DNA of 8,322 nt from Leptospirillum sp. (lineage in GTDB: Bacteria; Nitrospirota; Leptospirillia; Leptospirillales; Leptospirillaceae): NCBI GenBank assembly GCA_027346125.1, contig DAIEST010000170.1, positions 1 through 8,322 of the forward strand, written 5' to 3'. How positions within the stretch are numbered: position 1 is the first letter of the stretch; every line of letters starts with the position of its first letter. Both the position numbers and the translations under genes were made by a program. Below are positions 4,367 to 8,322 of this stretch, piece after piece. The notes under the pieces were generated by a model. It made no database searches. It was given only the letters and a program-made list of their open reading frames with translations, and was not told the DNA's origin.

Positions 4367-5824
4367 ATGTACCTTCATCGCCTATTGTCCCGTTTCCGGA
4401 TTTTCGGGGGAACGCCTTCACACAGTCCTTCTCTTTCGGGTAGTGCACCGTCTCTCTTAATACTCGTATATTTCCTGATTGTTCCCGTCCTTCTCTCTGG
4501 TTTATTCCTCTCGGAATTCTTCCCGGAATCATTTCCGTTGGGGATCGTTCCGATTTCTCCGGCCTGGGCGGATGACTCCACTGTTCTGAAGTCGACTTCC
4601 TCAATTTCCCCGAATGCCCCTGTCCTGACGCTCGATCAAGCCATTCGTCTGGCCTTGGACCGAAACCCCGAACTTGCCGGAGAACGCGCACGAATTGCCA
4701 TACAGAAGGCCCGTTCCATCCAGGCAGGCGAGCTGTCGGATCCCAAGCTTGTTCTGGGAGAGCAGTATTTTCCGATCAATCTCAATATGGGACAAAGCCT
4801 TCTGGCCATGACGACGGTGGGTCTCCGACAGAGCTTTCCTTCCTGGGGCAAGAGAGCGCTCCTTCACCGGCGTTCTGTCCGGGAGGAAGAAGCGTCCCGA
4901 TGGAGTCTGAAAGATCAGGAGATTCGTCTTGTCCGCGATGTCCGATTGTCCTGGATCGACCTTTACGGGGATACCCGGACCAGATCCAGGATCCAGTCGA
5001 TCGTTTCCCTCTGGGGAAAGGCCTTTCAGGTGGCATTGACCCGCTATCGCCAGGGAACGGGATCCGAGTCGGATGTTCTCCAGGCCCAGTTCCAGAAAGA
5101 CAATCTCAAGGACAGGCTGGAAACCCTCAATCTTCAGAAAGAGGAGAGCCTCCATCGACTGATGCGCCTCATGCGCACTTCACAGCCGTTCGGGGTTGCC
5201 GAAAGAGAACCCTCCGTTCCGGAGCCTCTCTCCGAGGCCGTTTTGTTGGGCCGGCTCAATGCCCATCCGGCAATCAAATCCCTTTCTCTCAAGGATCAAG
5301 CCCAGGCGCTCCTCGTCTTGTCTGCTAAAAAAGACAGGATTCCCGCTTTCTCCGTCGAAGGAGACTACAGCTACTTCATGGGGCCGAGTCTCATCACTGC
5401 TACCCCAAACCTGTTTTCCGTGGTTCTGACCATGAATCTGCCGGTTCGCCCCGGAGAAAGGCAGGATCAGAAAGTCCGGGAGGAGCAACATGCGTTCGAG
5501 TCCGCTTCGGCCAGGCGTGAAGAGGTGCGCCAGAAGCTTGTTGAGGATGTGCGAAACGCGGAAGGTGTCTACAGGCACCTTTCCCGGAGAGAAATTTTTC
5601 TGGATCGGGAGCTTCTTCCTGAAGCCAGAAGAAATGTGGAAGTCGCTCTCAGGGGGTATTCGACAGGAACGACGGGAATGGGAGAGGTCCTGTCTGCCAT
5701 GAACAAAGTTGAAGAAACCGAAATCCGGGCACTTTCCGTCCGGACAGACCGCTTGAAAACGATGGCTGAACTTTCTTATCTGGCGGGATTGTCCGACCGG
5801 GACGATTCAGGGAGGAACCCATGA
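4367..5824 (+). CDS. cusC: TolC/CusC-type outer-membrane efflux channel
   Basis: The protein is the outer-membrane exit duct of the tripartite pump; in this family a trimer forms a β-barrel and a long periplasmic helical tunnel. Of 485 residues, 1-68 form an unusually long export signal with a hydrophobic core at 28-48 and a cleavage site at SPAWA-DD (after A68). The first outer-membrane-efflux repeat starts at VLTLDQAIRLALDRNPELAGERAR (split here: VLTLDQAIRL then ALDRNPELAG, 86-105). Its long heptad-like helices include the RYRQGTGSESDVLQAQ turn typical of the family. The second repeat runs from about 285 to 475, with RRNVEVALRGYSTG and the matching MGEVLSAMNKVEE turn. No lipobox cysteine exists, unlike E. 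coli CusC, which is a lipoprotein. It overlaps the adaptor gene by ATGA (5821-5824). Family membership is secure; the name cusC follows from its partners. Confidence 0.88.
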   Translation: MYLHRLLSRFRIFGGTPSHSPSLSGSAPSLLILVYFLIVPVLLSGLFLSEFFPESFPLGIVPISPAWADDSTVLKSTSSISPNAPVLTLDQAIRLALDRNPELAGERARIAIQKARSIQAGELSDPKLVLGEQYFPINLNMGQSLLAMTTVGLRQSFPSWGKRALLHRRSVREEEASRWSLKDQEIRLVRDVRLSWIDLYGDTRTRSRIQSIVSLWGKAFQVALTRYRQGTGSESDVLQAQFQKDNLKDRLETLNLQKEESLHRLMRLMRTSQPFGVAEREPSVPEPLSEAVLLGRLNAHPAIKSLSLKDQAQALLVLSAKKDRIPAFSVEGDYSYFMGPSLITATPNLFSVVLTMNLPVRPGERQDQKVREEQHAFESASARREEVRQKLVEDVRNAEGVYRHLSRREIFLDRELLPEARRNVEVALRGYSTGTTGMGEVLSAMNKVEETEIRALSVRTDRLKTMAELSYLAGLSDRDDSGRNP

Positions 5825-7086
5825 ACCGTAAACTCTTCTCTGTTATCGTCCTTTCCCTTTCAATCGGAGCTGTGCTTGGTGCCGTTGCCGTAAGGTGGAT
5901 TCTGGTGACAAAAGGGCACCGGATGACCGGATCCAAGATCCAGATGACAACGACCCATCAGGGAAGGACCATCCTGTACTGGCGGAATCCGATGAACCCG
6001 TCCATTCATGCGGATCACGCAATGAAGGACAACATGGGGATGGACTATATTCCGGTCTATGCCGGTCCTTCGCCATCCGCCACCAATTCCGTATCGGTCG
6101 ACTCCAGGATCCGGCAGACGCTGGGTATCAAGGTTGTCCCGGCGGTGAGCCGGACCTTTTCCCGCACGATCCGGGCAGCTGCGACCGTCTCATTGGACGA
6201 GCACCGGACCCGGATCGTGACGACACGGTTTCAGGGGTGGATCCGGACTCTAGCCGTTCTTGCGCCAGGAGATGTGATTCGAAAAGGAGATCTTCTCACG
6301 ACCGTCTACTCTCCCGAGCTTTCAAGTTCGGAGGCGGAAGCCCGGATCGCGCTGGATGCGGTCCGCTCCGATCCTGCGTCAAAAGACAATCAGAGCATCT
6401 GGTCAGCGGCGAAGGATCGTCTTCGCCTGCTGGGCGTTCCGGCTTCCGAGATCAAACGTCTGGAACGAACGGGGAACCCCCGATCGATCATTCCGGTTGT
6501 CTCTCCCTATTCGGGCGTCGTGACCTCGATTTCGGCCCGCGTGGGAGCGGAAGTATCCCCCGGAAAGCCTCTCTTGAGCTTGACCGATCTGTCCAGAGTC
6601 TGGGTCGAAGTGGCGCTTTATTCGACAGATTTGGCCTGGATTAAACCGGGAGAGAAGGTGAATCTCGGGATTTCCTCCATTCCCTCCCGGACCTACCGGG
6701 GGACCTTACAGTTTGTGAATCCGGAACTTGACGGCCAAAGCCGGACCGTCCGGGCCCGGGTGGTGGTCTCGAACCCGGACGGGTTCCTGAAGCCGGGAAT
6801 GTATCTCGAAGCGACGTTGCATCCCGATCCCCGTCCTCATGTTCTGGTCATTCCGCGCGCCGCCCTGATCCGTACGGGAACGAAAACGATCGTCATCACC
6901 GAAGTCGGACACGGGCATTTCAGGCCGGTACGGGTGACTCTGGGAGCCCGTTCATCGGACTGGATTGAAGTGGTATCGGGACTGGAGAATGGAGAACGTG
7001 TGGTCGTCAGTGGTCAGTTTCTGCTCGATGCGGAATCCCAGTTCGAAAACGTCTCCGACCGGATGGAAAAAGGAGACCGGCCATGA
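5821..7086 (+). CDS. cusB: CusB-type periplasmic adaptor of a heavy-metal RND pump
   Basis: This membrane-fusion protein joins the inner-membrane pump to the channel and, in CusB, hands Cu(I)/Ag(I) to CusA. The 421 residues run: uncleaved signal anchor (about 5-29); metal-binding segment at 52-81 with YWRNPM and DNMGMDYIPVY; first half of the lipoyl/barrel-sandwich domain (FQGWIRTLAVLAPGDVIRKGD, about 137-157, given here as landmarks only); a short helical hairpin (168-218). The second lipoyl half follows (VVSPYSGVVTSISARVG, 226-242), then β-barrel and membrane-proximal domains ending near 405. M58, M72 and M74 correspond to the three metal-binding methionines of E. coli CusB (M49, M64, M66). 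H63, H66 and M68 between them are possible extra ligands. AGGGAGGA lies 4 to 5 nt before the ATG. The gene overlaps both neighbours by four bases, implying coupled translation. Confidence 0.93.
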   Translation: MNRKLFSVIVLSLSIGAVLGAVAVRWILVTKGHRMTGSKIQMTTTHQGRTILYWRNPMNPSIHADHAMKDNMGMDYIPVYAGPSPSATNSVSVDSRIRQTLGIKVVPAVSRTFSRTIRAAATVSLDEHRTRIVTTRFQGWIRTLAVLAPGDVIRKGDLLTTVYSPELSSSEAEARIALDAVRSDPASKDNQSIWSAAKDRLRLLGVPASEIKRLERTGNPRSIIPVVSPYSGVVTSISARVGAEVSPGKPLLSLTDLSRVWVEVALYSTDLAWIKPGEKVNLGISSIPSRTYRGTLQFVNPELDGQSRTVRARVVVSNPDGFLKPGMYLEATLHPDPRPHVLVIPRAALIRTGTKTIVITEVGHGHFRPVRVTLGARSSDWIEVVSGLENGERVVVSGQFLLDAESQFENVSDRMEKGDRP

Positions 7087-8322
7087 TCACACGCATCATC
7101 GATTGGTCGATTCAGAAGAAATACTGGGTTCTCGCCATTTCAGGCCTTTTGCTGGTGTGGGGAACGATTTCTCTCCTGGGAAGCCCCCTGGACGCCATCC
7201 CGGACTTGTCCGACACACAGGTCATCGTCAAGGCTGTCTATCATGGCCAGCCTCCTTCCGTCGTGGAGAATCAGGTAACCTATCCCCTGACAACGGCATT
7301 TCTGACCATTCCGGGTGTCCGCCATGTCCGCGGTTATTCCGATTTCGGAAACTCGCTCATTTATATTCTGTTCAAGGAAGGGACAGACCAGTACTGGGCC
7401 AGGTCCCGGGTTCTGGAATATCTGAATCAGGTCGAAAGTCGTCTTCCTCAAGGGGTCTCCGCCACGCTGGGACCCGATGCCACCGGGTTAGGCTGGGTTT
7501 TTGAGTACGCGCTGGTCGACCGGACCCACCGGTACGATCTGTCACAGCTCCGGGCTCTTCAGGACTGGTTCATGAAATTCGAACTCCAGAGCATTCATGG
7601 AGTGGCCGAAGTCGCCTCGGTCGGCGGGATGGTGAAGGAATACCAGGTGGAAGTGGACCCCCGGAAGCTCCTCGCCTATCACGTGAACCTTTCACGGGTA
7701 GAGCAGGCGATACGTGCCTCGAACGGGGATGTGGGAGGCTCGGTCGTGGATATGGGGGAAGCCCAGTACATGGTCCGGACGCGCGGTTATATCCATTCCC
7801 TTTCGGACATCAGGAATATCCCTCTCAAAGTGGACGATCGGGGAACTCCGATCCGTCTTTCCGATCTGGCAAGCATCCACCTTGGCCCGGAGCTCAGGCA
7901 GGGCGTGGCAGAACTCGATGGGCAAGGCGAAGTCGCCGGGGGGATTGTCATCACCCGGGGGGGGACCAATGCGCTTGACGTCATCCGGGCAGTCAAGAAA
8001 AAGATAAAATCCGTTTCCCCGATGCTCCCTCCCGGCGTGGAGGTTGTCATCACATACGACCGTTCCCGTCTGATACTGGCAAGCATCCGGAACCTTCTCG
8101 AAAAACTTCTGGAAGAGTCGGTCGCGGTGTCTTTGGTCTGCCTCTTGTTCCTGTCCCGGCTCCGATCTTCTCTCGTGGCGATCTTGAGCCTTCCTGTCGG
8201 GATCTTTGCGGCGTTTGTCCTGATGGCGCGCCAAGGGCTCACCGCCAATATCATGTCTTTGGGCGGAATTGCAGTTTCAGTCGGGGTGATGGTGGATGCG
8301 GCGATCGTGATGATCGAGAACA
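7083..8322 (+). CDS. cusA: CusA-type copper/silver RND efflux pump (N-terminal 413 codons; cut by window end)
   Basis: This proton-driven inner-membrane pump exports Cu(I)/Ag(I). The start ATG overlaps the adaptor stop (ATGA), with AGGAG (7071-7075) seven bases upstream. The frame stays open to the last base. Visible parts are TM1 (about 14-33); the periplasmic porter domain with PDLSD (40-44), VENQVTYPLT (61-70), YWARSRVLEYLNQV (104-117), GPDATGLGW (130-138), VASVGGMVKEYQV (177-189) and ELDGQGEVAGG (277-287); then TM2 onward from about 343. The TM4 motif NIMSLGGIAVSVGVMVDAAIVMIEN begins at 389 (shown as NIMSLGGIAV then VMVDAAIVMIEN) and belongs to the monovalent-metal class. D405 is the proton-relay aspartate, and M391, M403 and M410 match the transmembrane methionine relay of E. 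coli CusA with identical numbering. Residue 271, a methionine in E. coli CusA, is leucine. Roughly 600 residues remain outside the window. Confidence 0.95.
   Translation, partial: MITRIIDWSIQKKYWVLAISGLLLVWGTISLLGSPLDAIPDLSDTQVIVKAVYHGQPPSVVENQVTYPLTTAFLTIPGVRHVRGYSDFGNSLIYILFKEGTDQYWARSRVLEYLNQVESRLPQGVSATLGPDATGLGWVFEYALVDRTHRYDLSQLRALQDWFMKFELQSIHGVAEVASVGGMVKEYQVEVDPRKLLAYHVNLSRVEQAIRASNGDVGGSVVDMGEAQYMVRTRGYIHSLSDIRNIPLKVDDRGTPIRLSDLASIHLGPELRQGVAELDGQGEVAGGIVITRGGTNALDVIRAVKKKIKSVSPMLPPGVEVVITYDRSRLILASIRNLLEKLLEESVAVSLVCLLFLSRLRSSLVAILSLPVGIFAAFVLMARQGLTANIMSLGGIAVSVGVMVDAAIVMIEN

Noticed and set aside
4601..5155. Minus-strand frame of 184 codons opposite the channel gene
   Set aside because: A shadow of the TolC-type gene; no motif or ribosome-binding site supports it.
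5895..6644. Plus-strand frame of 249 codons inside the adaptor gene
   Set aside because: An out-of-frame shadow, rich in Gly/Ser/Arg/Asp, while the other frame encodes a full CusB-type protein.
7692..8234. Minus-strand frames opposite cusA
   Set aside because: The plus strand here encodes the CusA porter domain without interruption; the minus frames are its shadows.
1..8322. CRISPR array, tRNA, rRNA, integron attC site
   Set aside because: No regularly spaced repeats, cloverleaf sequences, rRNA motifs or paired attC core sites were recognised on either strand.

Overview
The window looks like a chromosomal segment of a Gram-negative, moderately GC-rich bacterium: there is an outer-membrane efflux channel, a periplasmic adaptor and a β-barrel-like C terminus. 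Gene content and codon style suggest an acidophilic, metal-tolerant organism such as Leptospirillum (Nitrospirota). That placement is an impression and was not tested.

Left part (1-1748). The window opens inside a gene whose last 107 codons resemble the C terminus of the DUF1207 family. About 125 bp after its stop lies an apparently complete insertion sequence (450-1745). It has one transposase of ISAzo13 type on the minus strand, 26-bp imperfect terminal inverted repeats and a TTA target duplication. The transposase promoter has its -35 box in the terminal repeat and appears to start transcription on the ATG itself.

Middle (1749-3826). A 540-bp stretch (1746-2285) has no firm gene. It holds several small inverted repeats, what may be the decayed start of an IS21-type istA gene on the minus strand, a direct repeat, and a doubtful 68-codon reading frame coupled to the next gene. 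An unrecognised membrane-anchored protein of 139 residues (2286-2705) follows. A minus-strand toxin-antitoxin pair comes next: a ribbon-helix-helix antitoxin and a PIN-domain toxin sharing a 4-nt overlap, with a good promoter at 3553-3581.

Right part (3791-8322). A plus-strand copper/silver efflux operon begins at a strong promoter placed so close to the first ATG that the mRNA should be leaderless. Its genes are a small exported Met/His/Cys-rich protein, a TolC/CusC-type outer-membrane channel, a CusB-type adaptor with an N-terminal metal-binding motif, and a CusA-type RND pump cut off by the window end. The last three are linked by ATGA overlaps and each has a clear Shine-Dalgarno sequence. 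Together they would form a tripartite pump moving Cu(I)/Ag(I) from periplasm or cytoplasm out of the cell. The transmembrane aspartate and the methionines at CusA positions 391, 403 and 410 are present, while position 271 is leucine. No metal-responsive operator or regulator gene was recognised in the window.
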